A DNA stretch of 64,000 nucleotides from Phytoactinopolyspora limicola (GTDB taxonomy: Bacteria > Actinomycetota > Actinomycetes > Jiangellales > Jiangellaceae), in assembly GCF_011320225.1 (NCBI RefSeq), contig NZ_JAAOEN010000003.1:248001-312000 (forward strand), written 5' to 3'. Positions 18,411 through 28,670 of this stretch are shown here, piece by piece. The stretch's first letter is position 1. Every line of letters begins with the position of its first letter. The translations under genes and the position numbers were made by a program. A model generated the notes under the pieces. That model was not told the origin of the DNA, made no database searches, and was given only the letters and a program-made list of their open reading frames with translations.

Positions 18411-19634
18411 ATGACTGAACCGCCTGGTCAGCGAGCGCGCATCGATCACAGGCTCTTCGATGGCCTCGTGGTCGCGGTTCTGCTCGCCGTCAGTGTGGTG
18501 TCCACGGTCATCTACGACCTGGAAGACGTCGAAACGCGGCCTTTCGACGCACTCTGCCTGCTGCTGGCCGTCGTCACTACCGCACCGCTGGCCGTACGCC
18601 GCCGCTTCCCGGTGACGTCCGGGTTGGCGATCGGCGCCGGGATGCTTCTGTACCTGGTGTGGAACTACGCGTCAGTGGGCCCCTTGCTGGTTGTCCTCGT
18701 CGCCATCTATTCCGCGGGCGCCTACGCCAACCTGGCCGGCGCGTTGGTGGTGTTGGTCGCGCAGATCGCGGTCACCGCGACACATCTGATCGTGGAGTTC
18801 GACGATCTTGGACTGTCCGCAGCTACGACGTACAACCTCGGGTTCTCCGTACTCGGGTACGTCGGTGTGCTGGCCATCGGCCGTAGCATGCACCGGCAGC
18901 GTCGATATGCCTCGGCGTTGGAGCTACGCGCCGACCGCCTCGAGCAGGATCGCGCGGCCGAGGTTCGGGCGGCGCTGGCCGAGGAGCGTGCCCGGATCGC
19001 CCGGGAGCTCCACGACGTCGTCGCACATCACGTATCGGTGATGACCGTCCAAGCCGCCGGGGCTCAACGATCGTTGCCCCGGAACCCACAGCTCACCGCC
19101 GAGGCGTTGCGGTCGATCGAGACCACCGGCCGGTCGGCTTTGGCGGAGATGCGCCGCATCCTCGACATCTTCCGCGGTAGCGGGTTGCCTCGGAACTTAC
19201 CCGAATGGATCACCATGCGGGGCCCTCAGCCGGGGGTGGCGGATCTCGAGGATCTGATCGAGCAGGTTCAGGGTGCGGGGGTGCGAGTCACTCTTACCGT
19301 CGACGACGACGTGCGCGACGTGCCGGCCGGGGTCGAGCTCACCGTCTTCCGGATCGTCCAAGAGGCGTTGACCAACACGTTGAAGCATGCCGGACCGTCG
19401 ACGGCCGAGGTGCGCCTGTCGCGCACGTCCGACGCGCTGCTCGTCGCGGTGACCGACGATGGCCGGGGTCTGGCCGCCGCCCTCGACGGCCGCCGCCCGG
19501 GGCATGGCCTGCTGGGTATGCGGGAACGGGTGACCCTCTATGGTGGGACCTTGGCGGTCGGACCCAAGCCAGGCGGCGGGTATGAGGTACGGGCGCGGAT
19601 CCCTTTCGACCATTCCGAACGTCCGGCGGTGTGA
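18411..19634 (+). CDS. NarL-type sensor histidine kinase
   Basis: The 407-residue kinase has four or five N-terminal membrane helices with almost no extracytoplasmic domain, suggesting intramembrane sensing. A HisKA_3 dimerisation domain follows with the phospho-acceptor ARIARELHDVVAHHVSVM, then an HATPase_c domain with N-box RIVQEALTNTLKHA and G-boxes VTDDGRGL and GHGLLGMRERV. Its stop overlaps the start of the response regulator gene (GTGA). With the ABC exporter downstream, this is the layout of stress-sensing two-component/exporter modules, where kinase and transporter often act together. Confidence 0.93.
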   Translation: MTEPPGQRARIDHRLFDGLVVAVLLAVSVVSTVIYDLEDVETRPFDALCLLLAVVTTAPLAVRRRFPVTSGLAIGAGMLLYLVWNYASVGPLLVVLVAIYSAGAYANLAGALVVLVAQIAVTATHLIVEFDDLGLSAATTYNLGFSVLGYVGVLAIGRSMHRQRRYASALELRADRLEQDRAAEVRAALAEERARIARELHDVVAHHVSVMTVQAAGAQRSLPRNPQLTAEALRSIETTGRSALAEMRRILDIFRGSGLPRNLPEWITMRGPQPGVADLEDLIEQVQGAGVRVTLTVDDDVRDVPAGVELTVFRIVQEALTNTLKHAGPSTAEVRLSRTSDALLVAVTDDGRGLAAALDGRRPGHGLLGMRERVTLYGGTLAVGPKPGGGYEVRARIPFDHSERPAV

Positions 19635-20320
19635 AGATGACGGTCACCCATCCCATTAGGGTTCTGCTCGTCGATGACCAGCCGCTGCTCCGTACCGGCT
19701 TCCGGATGATCCTCGAGGCCGAAGCCGACATCGCCGTCGTGGGTGAGTCCGGTGACGGCGAGGCCGCGCTGTCCGACACCCGGGCTTTGCAACCTGACGT
19801 GGTGCTCATGGACATTCGGATGCCACGTATGGACGGTGTCCAGGCCACTCGGGCCATTACCGGTAGCGCCCGCGCGCAGCCTCCTCGGGTGCTGGTGCTC
19901 ACCACCTTCGATCTCGATGAGTATGTCGTGGAAGCGTTGCGTGCCGGCGCGAGCGGCTTCTTGCTCAAGGATGTGCCGGCCGACGAACTCGTGCACGCCA
20001 TTCGGACCGTGGCGCGAGGCGACTCCGTCGTGGCGCCGAGTGTCACCCGGCGTCTGCTCGACATGTTCGCGGCGCGGCTGCCGGCCAGCGACGCTCCCAC
20101 GCCATCCAGCCTCGACCATCTGACCGCCCGGGAACGCGAAGTGCTGATGATGGTCGCCCGCGGGATGTCCAACGCCGAGATCGCCGCCGAACTGGTGGTC
20201 TCCGAGACAACCATCAAAACCCACGTGGGCAACCTGCTGACCAAGTTGAGTGTGCGAGACCGCGTTCAGGCCGCTATCTACGCTTACGAGAGCGGGTTGA
20301 TCACCCCCGGCTCGCTATGA
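19631..20320 (+). CDS. NarL/LuxR-type response regulator
   Basis: The 229-residue regulator has an N-terminal receiver domain (RVLLVDDQPLLRTGFRMIL, phospho-acceptor Asp in DVVLMDIRMP, conserved Lys in FLLKDVPADEL) and a C-terminal LuxR helix-turn-helix (LTAREREVLMMVARGMSNAEIA continuing to SETTIKTHVGNLLTKL). GTG at 19631 overlaps the kinase stop by 4 nt; an ATG at 19637 is an alternative. It probably controls the downstream exporter; a 14-bp palindrome upstream of that operon is a candidate binding site. Confidence 0.94.
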   Translation: MKMTVTHPIRVLLVDDQPLLRTGFRMILEAEADIAVVGESGDGEAALSDTRALQPDVVLMDIRMPRMDGVQATRAITGSARAQPPRVLVLTTFDLDEYVVEALRAGASGFLLKDVPADELVHAIRTVARGDSVVAPSVTRRLLDMFAARLPASDAPTPSSLDHLTAREREVLMMVARGMSNAEIAAELVVSETTIKTHVGNLLTKLSVRDRVQAAIYAYESGLITPGSL

Positions 20321-20417
20321 GTCAGCCGTGGCTCCCAGCCCCGGTCACGTGATCGTTGCCGGCCAGGTTGAGTCTCCTTCTGCAGGATGAGACGGCGTCC
20401 GGGGTCCTCCTCGCGAC

Positions 20418-20431
20418 GGAGTGCGCACTCC
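20418..20431. promoter_or_regulatory. perfect 14-bp palindrome upstream of the exporter operon
   Basis: GGAGTGCGCACTCC is a perfect palindrome located between the response regulator stop and the exporter ATPase gene, about 37 bp before a TAGAGT -10-like hexamer (20468-20473). Position and symmetry fit an operator for a dimeric LuxR-type regulator. Confidence 0.45.
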
Positions 20432-20510
20432 CCACCTGAATGCCATCTAGCTGGACCGATGCGCCTCTAGAGTCGTGGGTGTAAGCGCCGAACCGAGGGA
20501 GCATCTCTTG

Positions 20511-21275
20511 ATGACCAACCACGATTCCGGGCCGCCTGCGGCCAAAGCCGTCGACCTGACCAAGGTCTACGGAGCCGGGGACACCCAGGTGGTCGCCCTG
20601 GATGGGGTGACCGTCGACTTCATCGCTAGCCAGTTCACCGCGATCATGGGCCCCTCCGGCTCCGGCAAGTCCACGTTGATGCACTGCATGGCCGCGCTCG
20701 ACACACCGACGTCCGGCCAAGTCTTCATCGGCGATGTCGAGTTGAGTGCGCTCAACGACAAAAAGCTGACCCGCCTGCGCCGGGACCGTATCGGTTTCGT
20801 CTTCCAGGCTTTCAACCTGGTGCCGACGTTGACGGCACGGGAGAACATCACGCTGCCCCTCGACATCGCGGGCACCCGCGTCGACCGAGACTGGTTCGAG
20901 ACGATCATCTCGACGGTCGGCCTCAGCGACCGTCTCAAACACAAGCCGAATGAGCTCTCCGGTGGTCAGCAGCAGCGGGTCGCCTGTGCCCGGGCGTTGT
21001 TGAGCAAACCCGAGATCGTCTTCGCCGACGAGCCGACCGGCAATCTCGACTCACGATCCGGCGCTGAGGTGCTGGCCTTCCTGCGCCGTTCGGTGCGGGA
21101 GTTCGGTCAGACCATCGTTATGGTCACCCACGACCCCGGCGCGGCGGCCCACGCTGACCGAGTGTTGTTCCTCGGAGATGGCCGCCTCGTGGACGAGATG
21201 ATCGATCCAACCGCGGAGAAGGTGTTGGAGCGGATGAAGGGCTTCGACGCCGTCGGTACCGGACAGGTGGGCTGA
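20511..21275 (+). CDS. ABC transporter ATP-binding protein, MacB/LolD type
   Basis: The 254-residue ATPase energises the adjacent FtsX-type permease. It shows Walker A GPSGSGKST, Q-loop FVFQAFNLVPTLTARENI, signature LSGGQQQRVACARAL, Walker B IVFADEPTGNLD and the H-loop MVTHD. The ATG at 20511 has GAGGGA upstream; an in-frame extension to 20475 lacks one. It ends 4 nt before the permease start. MacB-type pairs act as mechanotransmitters or exporters for peptides, lipoproteins or antibiotics; the substrate is unknown here. Confidence 0.94.
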   Translation: MTNHDSGPPAAKAVDLTKVYGAGDTQVVALDGVTVDFIASQFTAIMGPSGSGKSTLMHCMAALDTPTSGQVFIGDVELSALNDKKLTRLRRDRIGFVFQAFNLVPTLTARENITLPLDIAGTRVDRDWFETIISTVGLSDRLKHKPNELSGGQQQRVACARALLSKPEIVFADEPTGNLDSRSGAEVLAFLRRSVREFGQTIVMVTHDPGAAAHADRVLFLGDGRLVDEMIDPTAEKVLERMKGFDAVGTGQVG

Positions 21276-21279
21276 GTCC

Positions 21280-23835
21280 ATGCTTCGTGCCACACTCAAG
21301 AGCCTGCTCGCGCGCAAGCTGCGGCTGGGTATGAGTGCCTTCGCCGTGGTGCTCGGCGTGGCGTTCGTCACCGGCTCCTACGTGTTCACCGACACTCTCA
21401 ACCGTACGTTCAGCGATCTCTTCTCCGACCTGCACGCCGATGTTCTGGTTCGCCCGGCCGCGCCGGAGGGCCAAGACAGCTTCGCCGCGCTGGCCGGCAC
21501 CACGTCGGTCTCCATCCCGGCCGATCTAGTCGGCGAGATCGCGGCTTTGCCGGGGGTGGCCGATGCCTACGGTGAAATCGAGTCAGGAGGCGTCGGGGTA
21601 CTCGACCAGGACGGTGACATCGTCGGTGTTATGGGCGGGCCCGGCTTGGGCGTGGGGTATGACCCCGACACATTCGCCGACGACTCCGTCGTCACCGTCG
21701 TCGATGGCCGCGGCCCGGAGGGTCCCGGTGAGGTGGCTATCGACGCCCGGACCGTCGACAAGGCTGGTTTGGACGTCGGTGACGAGGTCGACCTGGTCAC
21801 CCTGGGTAGTGAGCCAAGACTGTCCGCGGAGCTCGTCGGGGTGTTGCAGTTCGGCGGCGACGACGACGGCCTCGCCGGGGCGACCATGACGGCGTTCGAC
21901 ATGCGCACCGCCCAGGAACTCTTCCTCGACGGGGAGGATGCGTACACGATCATCTCGGTCATCGCAGCCTCAGACGTGAGCGCCGAGGAGCTACGCGACA
22001 CCGTAGCGGCGGTTCTTCCGGACTCGTTGGAGGCGAGCACGGGCGCCGACGTGGACGACGAGATGATCTCCGCCGTCGAGGAAGGTCTCGGATTCTTCAA
22101 CACCTTCCTGCTCGTCTTCGCCGCCGTCGCGTTGTTCGTCGGTATCTTCATGATCCTCAACACGTTCTCCATCCTGGTGGCACAGCGCAGCCGGGAGATG
22201 GCCCTTCTACGTGCCTTGGGAGCCCGGCGGTCCCAGATCACCCGCTCGGTGATGATCGAGTCGTTTGTGGTGGGGCTGATCGGTAGCACGTTGGGCCTGG
22301 CCGCCGGGCTTGGATTGGCCCGGCTGATGCAGGTGATCTTCGGCGCGCTTGGCATGGAGTTCAGCGGATCTCTGGTGCTCGCGCCGCGGACCGTGATCGT
22401 CGCGTTCGCCGTGGGCATCGTGGTGACGATGGTCGCCGCTCTGGCTCCGGCCCGGCGGGCGTCGAAGGTGCCTCCCGTGGCGGCGATGCGCGACGACATG
22501 GCGATCACCGGCTCTTCCCGACGCAACCACGGATTGCTAGGCGGACTGCTCACAGCTGCCGGTGTGGCGGCGATGGTGGCCGGGTTGGCCGACGCCGTGC
22601 CGGAGGCGTTGTTGTTCGTCGGCCTGGGCATCCTCACCACGTTCGTTGGGGTGGCGTTGCTCGCCCCGATCATCTCGGTGCCGCTGATCCAGGTCATCAC
22701 GGGCTGGTATTCCGCGGCCTTCGGGACGACCGGCCGGCTGGCTCGGCAGAACGCCATGCGTAACCCACGGCGGACCGCGGCGACCGCATCGGCGCTGATG
22801 ATCGGACTGGCGTTGGTCTCCGCGATCGCGGTGGTAGGGGCGTCCACCAAGAAGAGCATCGACGAGGCACTCGACGAAGGGCTACACGCCGACTTCGTCA
22901 TCACCAACAACACGGCGGGCGAGCCGTTCTCCCCCACGGTGGCGGACAGCGCCCGCGACATCGCTGGCGTGGACACCGTGACGTCGATCCGTTCGGCGTT
23001 CGCCGTCGTCGAAGGTTCCCAGGAGACCATCACCGCCATCGAACCGGACGCGTTCGCGGTGGCCAGCGACTTCGACATCGTGGAGGGTAGTGGTGACCTC
23101 GCCGGTGGCGGCGCGGTGGTCGGCGACGGCCGAGAAGACGACGTCGCGATCGGCGACACCGTGACCATCGAGATGGCTGGGGCCTCCACCGAGGTGCCGG
23201 TGATCGGTTACTACGATTCCGACAGCCCACTGCTCTCCGGTGGCTACATCGTCGGCTTCGACACGTTCACGCAGGTGGGGGCGCCCACCGTCGACACCAC
23301 CGTGCTCGTCATCGCCGCATCGGGTGCCGAGCTCGGAGCTATCGAGACGGGTCTGACCGAAGCCACCGCCGAGCTGCCCATGGTGACGGTCCGCAACCAC
23401 GAGGACTACCGGCAGTCGCAACGCGATGAGCTGGACCAACTGCTGAACATCGTCTACGCCCTCCTCGGCTTGGCGATCTTGGTAGCGATCCTGGGCATCG
23501 TCAACACGTTGGCCCTGTCGGTGATGGAACGCACCAGGGAGGTGGGGCTACTGCGGGCGGTCGGGTTGAGCCGGCGGCAACTACGCACCACGATCCGGCT
23601 GGAGTCGATCGCGATCGCCGTGCTCGGCGCCGTCCTCGGCATCGGACTGGGGCTCGGGTTCGGCATCTCGTTGCAGCGTGCCCTCGCCGATGAAGGATTG
23701 GCCAGCCTCGACGTGCCGATCAGCCAGCTGGTGGTGTTCCTCGTACTGGCAGCGGTGGTGGGCATCCTGGCCGCGGTCTGGCCAGCGCGCCGGGCGGCTC
23801 GGTTGAACGTCCTACGAGCCATCACCACCGAGTAG
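21280..23835 (+). CDS. FtsX-like ABC transporter permease, duplicated type
   Basis: The 851-residue permease has an N-terminal membrane helix and a large extracytoplasmic domain (about residues 40-260). A first FtsX block of three helices follows (FNTFLLVFAAVALFVGIFM, LLRALGARRSQI, ALAPARRASKVPPVAAMR). A helix pair, a second extracytoplasmic domain (about 530-690) and a second FtsX block come next (LLNIVYALLGLAILVAILG, VGLLRAVGLSRRQLR, VWPARRAARLNVLRAI). This two-block, ten-helix layout is common in actinobacterial MacB-like exporters and differs from the four-helix MacB. It is cotranscribed with the ATPase gene. Confidence 0.93.
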   Translation: MLRATLKSLLARKLRLGMSAFAVVLGVAFVTGSYVFTDTLNRTFSDLFSDLHADVLVRPAAPEGQDSFAALAGTTSVSIPADLVGEIAALPGVADAYGEIESGGVGVLDQDGDIVGVMGGPGLGVGYDPDTFADDSVVTVVDGRGPEGPGEVAIDARTVDKAGLDVGDEVDLVTLGSEPRLSAELVGVLQFGGDDDGLAGATMTAFDMRTAQELFLDGEDAYTIISVIAASDVSAEELRDTVAAVLPDSLEASTGADVDDEMISAVEEGLGFFNTFLLVFAAVALFVGIFMILNTFSILVAQRSREMALLRALGARRSQITRSVMIESFVVGLIGSTLGLAAGLGLARLMQVIFGALGMEFSGSLVLAPRTVIVAFAVGIVVTMVAALAPARRASKVPPVAAMRDDMAITGSSRRNHGLLGGLLTAAGVAAMVAGLADAVPEALLFVGLGILTTFVGVALLAPIISVPLIQVITGWYSAAFGTTGRLARQNAMRNPRRTAATASALMIGLALVSAIAVVGASTKKSIDEALDEGLHADFVITNNTAGEPFSPTVADSARDIAGVDTVTSIRSAFAVVEGSQETITAIEPDAFAVASDFDIVEGSGDLAGGGAVVGDGREDDVAIGDTVTIEMAGASTEVPVIGYYDSDSPLLSGGYIVGFDTFTQVGAPTVDTTVLVIAASGAELGAIETGLTEATAELPMVTVRNHEDYRQSQRDELDQLLNIVYALLGLAILVAILGIVNTLALSVMERTREVGLLRAVGLSRRQLRTTIRLESIAIAVLGAVLGIGLGLGFGISLQRALADEGLASLDVPISQLVVFLVLAAVVGILAAVWPARRAARLNVLRAITTE

Positions 23836-23912
23836 GAGAGAAACCGCAGCACATGTGGGGTCTACTTGCTGCCGCGGCGGCTGTTGCGCCCGGTCCGTCC
23901 GTGATCGAGAGG

Positions 23913-24599
23913 TCACCGGCGGATCGGGCCGTCGGCGTCGAAGAAGGCGGCGAGATCGCCGGGGACGACACCGGCCAGACTGCGGATCACGACCACACCT
24001 AGGCCCGGGTCGATCTCGACGGCGTTCGGGACACCGAGAACCCGCATCCCGGCCGCCACACCCGACGCGGCTCCCGGGGGTGAGTCTTCGATAACCACAC
24101 AGTCGGCCGGTGCGACACCGAGTTCGGCCGCCGCGGCCAGGTACGGTTCCGGGTGTGGTTTTCCCTGGGTGACGGCATCGCCGGTGATCATGACGTCGAA
24201 CGTCCCCGCGGGCAGCTGAGCCACCACGGCCTCGGCCAGCACCCGGTAGGACATGGTCACCAACCCACAGGGCACACCATGGTCGCGTAGGGCGGCCAGC
24301 AGCTCAGAGGCACCAGGGCGCCATTCGGCGCCATGTTTGACGCCGGCCAGCACCTCGGCGAGAAGTTGGTCGACCACCTCGGCGGCGCTGAGCGGGAGAT
24401 CCGCCTTGGACCGGATGTACTCACCGGCCACCAACAGGTCGCTGCCCACCAGCGCCAAGCTGTCCGCCTCGGTCCACGTGCCGCCGTGCCTGGCGACCAG
24501 GTCCTCCTCAGCAGCTATCCACAACGGTTCGGTATCGACGAGGGTGCCGTCCATATCCCACAGAACGGCAGCCGGAAGCGTAGCGACCACGTACTCCAT
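23913..24599 (-). CDS. HAD-superfamily hydrolase, beta-phosphoglucomutase-like
   Basis: The 228-residue phosphatase-fold protein has HAD motif I AVLWDMDGTLVDTEP, a helical cap (subclass IA), motif II TMSY, the catalytic Lys region GKPHPEPYLAAAAELG and motif III VVIEDSPPGAASGVAAGMRVLGVPN split in two. It probably hydrolyses a small phosphorylated metabolite; the substrate cannot be predicted. It starts 4 nt after the stop of the large LuxR regulator gene and is therefore in its operon. It converges with the FtsX gene. Confidence 0.9.
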   Translation of the reverse strand: MEYVVATLPAAVLWDMDGTLVDTEPLWIAAEEDLVARHGGTWTEADSLALVGSDLLVAGEYIRSKADLPLSAAEVVDQLLAEVLAGVKHGAEWRPGASELLAALRDHGVPCGLVTMSYRVLAEAVVAQLPAGTFDVMITGDAVTQGKPHPEPYLAAAAELGVAPADCVVIEDSPPGAASGVAAGMRVLGVPNAVEIDPGLGVVVIRSLAGVVPGDLAAFFDADGPIRR

Positions 24600-24603
24600 G
24601 CTC

Positions 24604-27558
24604 TCACGGACCAGGCTGCCCAGCCGGAGGCAGCACCTGATCCCGCTCAGCCATGACCCGTCCGAGCTCGGCTCGGGAGCGTATGCCGAGTTTGCGGTAC
24701 ACCCGGGTCAAGTGTGCTTCGACGGTTTTAGGGCTGACCAACAGCTCCGCGGCGGCTTGCTGATTGGTGCGGCCCGCGCAGATGAGCCCCGCCACCCGTT
24801 CCTCGCTGGGGGTCAGCCCGTCGACGCTGGCCGCCGTGGGTCTGGCCAGCCCCAACCGGTGGACTTCGTCCTGGGCGTTCCGGGCCCACCGGGCCGCCCC
24901 TGCTTCCCGAAACAACTCGGCTGCTCGTTCCAGCGACGCGCGGGCGGCTCGCCGGCGGTTGCGGCGCCGTTGCAGCCGTCCCATCACCAAATAGGTCCGG
25001 GCCTCCTCGTAGCCCAGACCCAGGTGGTCATGTGCCACCAACGCATGGTGGAACGCGGCTTCGGCGTCGTCGAGGTCTCCGCGGGCGACGCACAACAGGC
25101 CCCTGGATCGTGCCCCGACGGCACTCGCCCACGGCCGCGAAGGGCGGGTGCCGCTCGATTCGAGGACACCCACCAAAGTCTCCGCTTCATCGAGACGCCC
25201 TAGTGCGATCATCGCCTCAGCCACATCGGGGATCAGCGATGACACCCCAGGGTCGGCCTGCATCGCGGCGGCGCCGACCATGCGGCCGGCCTCGAACCAC
25301 CGCACCACCTCGCCATGGTCTCCAACGGACAGCTCGGCCATACACAGTGCCGCGTAGGCGTGGAGTGACCACATGGCCGCACCCTCGTTGGCGAACAGGT
25401 CGAGTGCGGCCAGTCCCGCCTCACGGGCCTGCTCCACGTCACCACGCCAGGCACAGATGTAGGCCACGTGCACTCGGGCAATGGCTTGGGCACGGCCAGG
25501 AACGACGAGACGTTCGCGGTGGGCGGCCGTGTCGGCCAGTTCCCGCGCCGTGGCCACATCTCCCTGCCACAGGGCAGCGACGACCTGCAGGACCGACACC
25601 AGGTCCGCGTCGGTTTCCTCGCCGCGATCGAGGCACCGCTGGTGAATGATGGCGAGTTGAGCGCGTGCTTCGGTGACCCGCCGCGCCCAGAGGTGGACCA
25701 TCCCCCCGATGAGCGTGGGCCGCAGCATGGAGCGGAGGGGACGATCGGGGTCCTCCAGAGCTATCGCCCGAGCCAGCGTGGCGTCGTCCACGTCGTCGCC
25801 GAGCAGAAACGCGGACATCACCAGGCAGCCCAGCGCTTCGGCCAGCAGACCGGCGTCATGGGCCTGTTCCGCCGCTTGCACGGCGATCTTCGCGTAGCCG
25901 AATGCCTCGGCGGCTCGAAGTCCGGTCCCGTGCACGAAACAGAGTTCGACAGCGGCGGTACCGCGCTGGGTGCTGTCCTGGGCCGCTTCATTGAAGGCGC
26001 GCTTCAGCACGTCGGCCGATGCGGCGTAATCGTCCAGCTGGTATCGCGCCATGCCGAGCAGACGGAGGGCTTCGGACCGTGGCGGGCCGGGAGCGAGCCG
26101 GTCGACGACGTCGGTCAGGATCACCTCGGCCGCATGTGAGTCTCCGGCGCCCAGATGGTCACGGGCGCTTCGCACCCGCCGCTCCGGGGTGTCAGCGCCC
26201 AGGGCGATCGCGGTCGACAGGAGCTCAGCGGCCGACGCCGGAGCTCCGCGGCCGCGGGCCTGCGCGGCGGCCGCTTCGAGGGCGTTGATGACCTGTGGTT
26301 CCGGTTCGATCGTCGACCGGGCCAGATGCCAGGCGCGCTCCTCGACGTCCTCCACGACCTCGCTCAGTCGCCGGTGCACCGCGCGGCGGGTGGAAGGTGC
26401 CGCGTCGCCGTAGACGGCGCTGGCCAGCAGCGGGTGAGTGAACTCGATCCGCCCGCCGGAGACGGTCACCACACCGCGGTCCTCCGCCGGGCCGAGTGCC
26501 CGGACCAGGTCGACGTCTCCGATCGCCGCCTGAGTGAGGTCCGCGCGCCGCGACGCCAAGGCGCTGACGACGAGCAAGACGTGCCTGGTTAATGGCGAGA
26601 GGACCTCGATGCGTCCTTGGACGACGGCGTGCAGGCTGGCCGGCATCGGGCCGAGGTCGACGGAGTTCGGCCGCGCCGCACGGGCCAACTCCAGCGCGAA
26701 GAACGGGTTGCCGGCTGCGGTGTCGGCGATTCGCGCGACCAAACGGAGGGCCAGTGGCCGGTTGGTCCGCCGCCGGACGATCTCGTGGATCGCGCCGCGG
26801 GCCAACCGAGGCAGGGTTAATGTCTCACGACGGGACGGATCGGGCGGCAGGAGGTGTGCTGCGGGGAGCCGCACCCCGCCTCCTGCCGCCGGATCGTCAT
26901 CTCGCCACGTCGCTAGGACGGCCACCGGTCCCGTACACCGTCGGACCGAGAACTCCAAAGCCCGGCGGCTTGGTTCGTCGAGCCATTGCAGGTCGTCGAC
27001 GGCCAGCAGGACCGGTGACCGGCGGGCCAGCTCCTTCAGAACCGACAGCAACCCGGCGCCGACCGCGCGGGGATCCGGTACGCCCGATGCGCCCTCGGTG
27101 CGCAGCAAGGCGGCGTTGAGTGCGTGCCGTTGCGGAGCGGGCAGCCGCGCCCACCCCTCACGTTCGGTTCCGTCGAGCAGATCTGCCAGGCCCGCATAAC
27201 TCAGCCGCATCTCGGCGGTGACCGGTCGGGCGGTCATGACGCGGGCGCGGCGGCCGGCGTCGTCGACACCGGCCTGCCACACGGTGGTTTTCCCGATCCC
27301 GGCTTCGCCTGCCACCACCAAGACCGCGGGCCCAGCGTCGAGCCCGTCGATCAGCCGGCGCACCACCGCGAGTTCACTCTCGCGGCCGATCACGGGTGGC
27401 GACACAGATCGATTGTGCCAGCGGCGCGGCTGCTCCATCATCCGTTGCTGAGTCCCCTCGGGAGACGAGCTACCGGGCCGCGGCCGTGACCCTGCGGATC
27501 GAGGTGCCGGCGACACAATGACGTCCCAGATGGTTTCACCACCATCCGCGTCGCGCAT
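24604..27558 (-). CDS. LuxR-family ATPase regulator (LAL/MalT-like)
   Basis: A large STAND-type regulator of about 984 residues. The N-terminal ATPase has [18 protein letters not shown], Walker [12 protein letters not shown] and Walker [16 protein letters not shown]. The centre is a long stretch of TPR-like helices rich in Ala/Leu. The C-terminus is a LuxR helix-turn-helix ([20 protein letters not shown], then [18 protein letters not shown]). Such proteins activate transcription when a ligand releases the TPR domain. The start is uncertain: ATG 27558 is chosen, but the frame is open to 27660 and a later ATG pair at about 27441 is possible. No regulon partner other than the HAD gene is evident. 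Confidence 0.88.
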   Translation of the reverse strand: MRDADGGETIWDVIVSPAPRSAGSRPRPGSSSPEGTQQRMMEQPRRWHNRSVSPPVIGRESELAVVRRLIDGLDAGPAVLVVAGEAGIGKTTVWQAGVDDAGRRARVMTARPVTAEMRLSYAGLADLLDGTEREGWARLPAPQRHALNAALLRTEGASGVPDPRAVGAGLLSVLKELARRSPVLLAVDDLQWLDEPSRRALEFSVRRCTGPVAVLATWRDDDPAAGGGVRLPAAHLLPPDPSRRETLTLPRLARGAIHEIVRRRTNRPLALRLVARIADTAAGNPFFALELARAARPNSVDLGPMPASLHAVVQGRIEVLSPLTRHVLLVVSALASRRADLTQAAIGDVDLVRALGPAEDRGVVTVSGGRIEFTHPLLASAVYGDAAPSTRRAVHRRLSEVVEDVEERAWHLARSTIEPEPQVINALEAAAAQARGRGAPASAAELLSTAIALGADTPERRVRSARDHLGAGDSHAAEVILTDVVDRLAPGPPRSEALRLLGMARYQLDDYAASADVLKRAFNEAAQDSTQRGTAAVELCFVHGTGLRAAEAFGYAKIAVQAAEQAHDAGLLAEALGCLVMSAFLLGDDVDDATLARAIALEDPDRPLRSMLRPTLIGGMVHLWARRVTEARAQLAIIHQRCLDRGEETDADLVSVLQVVAALWQGDVATARELADTAAHRERLVVPGRAQAIARVHVAYICAWRGDVEQAREAGLAALDLFANEGAAMWSLHAYAALCMAELSVGDHGEVVRWFEAGRMVGAAAMQADPGVSSLIPDVAEAMIALGRLDEAETLVGVLESSGTRPSRPWASAVGARSRGLLCVARGDLDDAEAAFHHALVAHDHLGLGYEEARTYLVMGRLQRRRNRRRAARASLERAAELFREAGAARWARNAQDEVHRLGLARPTAASVDGLTPSEERVAGLICAGRTNQQAAAELLVSPKTVEAHLTRVYRKLGIRSRAELGRVMAERDQVLPPAGQPGP

Positions 27559-27743
27559 CGGGTGTTTCCCTACCACATCGGTCAGGTGGGTGTGGTGGTC
27601 GTCGACACTCGGCCACGGCCAGTGCGCACCGCGGGCTGCACTAACCGTAGGGTGGACCACGAGGGAACGACGGTGTTCCCGAACCGTTGCGGTTCAAGCA
27701 CAACACCGACAGTTTCGGGTTCGCGGAGAGGGCCCGTCCCAGG

Positions 27744-27749
27744 TAACGT
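27744..27749 (+). promoter_or_regulatory. -10 hexamer TAACGT upstream of the PAC2 gene
   Basis: TAACGT lies about 36 nt before the GTG start of the PAC2 gene, leaving a short leader that carries GGGAAGGA. A small perfect hairpin (GAACCG-TTG-CGGTTC, 27681-27695) further upstream could be an operator in this divergent region. Confidence 0.4.
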
Positions 27750-27785
27750 CGAACGCATGCGTGCCGACGCAGGGGAAGGACCAGC

Positions 27786-28637
27786 GTGATCGAACTGGAC
27801 AGCGTTCCACAGCTTCGCCAGCCGGTGCTGGTCGCCGCGTTCGAGGGATGGAACGACGCCGGGGAGGCCGCCACGGCCGCCGTCGAGCACCTAGAACAGA
27901 TCTGGCAGGCCGAACCTCTGGCGTCACTCGACCCCGACGACTACTACGACTTTCAGGTCAACCGGCCCGTCATCTCGCTCGACAACGACGGTGCGCGCAA
28001 TCTGCGTTGGCCCACCACTCGGCTGACCGTGGCCACCTCCGCCGACCTACCCCGAGACTTCGTCCTGCTGCGTGGCATCGAGCCGAACATGCGGTGGCGG
28101 GGATTCTGCGCGGAACTCCTCGGAGTGGCCGCCGAGCTCGGCATCGAACGGGTGGTGACGCTGGGTGCCCTACTCGCCGACGTCCCGCACACCCGGCCGG
28201 TCCCGGTCACCGCCGCCAGCAGCGAGCCTGGTGGTGTCGAGGCGATGGGCCTGGAGCCGTCCCGGTACGAGGGACCCACCGGCATCGTGGGGGTGTTTCA
28301 GGACGCGGCCACCCGCGCTGGGTTGGACGCGGTCTCGCTCTGGGCGGCGGTACCCCACTACGTCGGTCAGTCGCCTTGCCCGAAGGCCACCGTGGTGCTG
28401 ATGCGCCGCTTGGAGGACCTGCTGGAGGTCTCCGTGCCACTGGGTGACCTCCCCGACCAGGCCGAAGCGTGGCAACACGGCGTCGAAGAGCTGGCGCAGG
28501 AGGACGCCGACGTCGCCGAGTACGTGCACCGGCTCGAGGAAGCCTCCGACGCCATCGACCTGCCCGAGGCGTCCGGCGAACACATCGCCCGCGAGTTCGA
28601 GCGTTACCTCCGCCAGCGCGGCATCGGCGATCAGTAA
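27786..28637 (+). CDS. PAC2 family protein
   Basis: The 283-residue protein belongs to the PAC2 superfamily, named after a eukaryotic proteasome assembly chaperone. It begins LDSVPQLRQPVLVAAFEGWNDAGEAATAAVEHL and contains PRDFVLLRGIEPNMRWRGF and LGALLADVPHTRPV, all typical of actinobacterial members. A helical tail follows. The bacterial function is not established; a link to the Pup-proteasome is conceivable from the name but not shown by position, as the core locus is about 13 kb away. GTG start with GGGAAGGA upstream. It is convergent with the next gene. Confidence 0.88.
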   Translation: MIELDSVPQLRQPVLVAAFEGWNDAGEAATAAVEHLEQIWQAEPLASLDPDDYYDFQVNRPVISLDNDGARNLRWPTTRLTVATSADLPRDFVLLRGIEPNMRWRGFCAELLGVAAELGIERVVTLGALLADVPHTRPVPVTAASSEPGGVEAMGLEPSRYEGPTGIVGVFQDAATRAGLDAVSLWAAVPHYVGQSPCPKATVVLMRRLEDLLEVSVPLGDLPDQAEAWQHGVEELAQEDADVAEYVHRLEEASDAIDLPEASGEHIAREFERYLRQRGIGDQ

Positions 28638-28670
28638 CGCCGAGTCCCTCCCCGGCCCACGTGCTGCGCG

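Noticed and set aside
21567-23189. Minus-strand open frame of 540 codons
   Set aside because: Antisense to the FtsX permease with its membrane helices and FtsX blocks; the product is Ser/Thr/Pro-rich with no domain.
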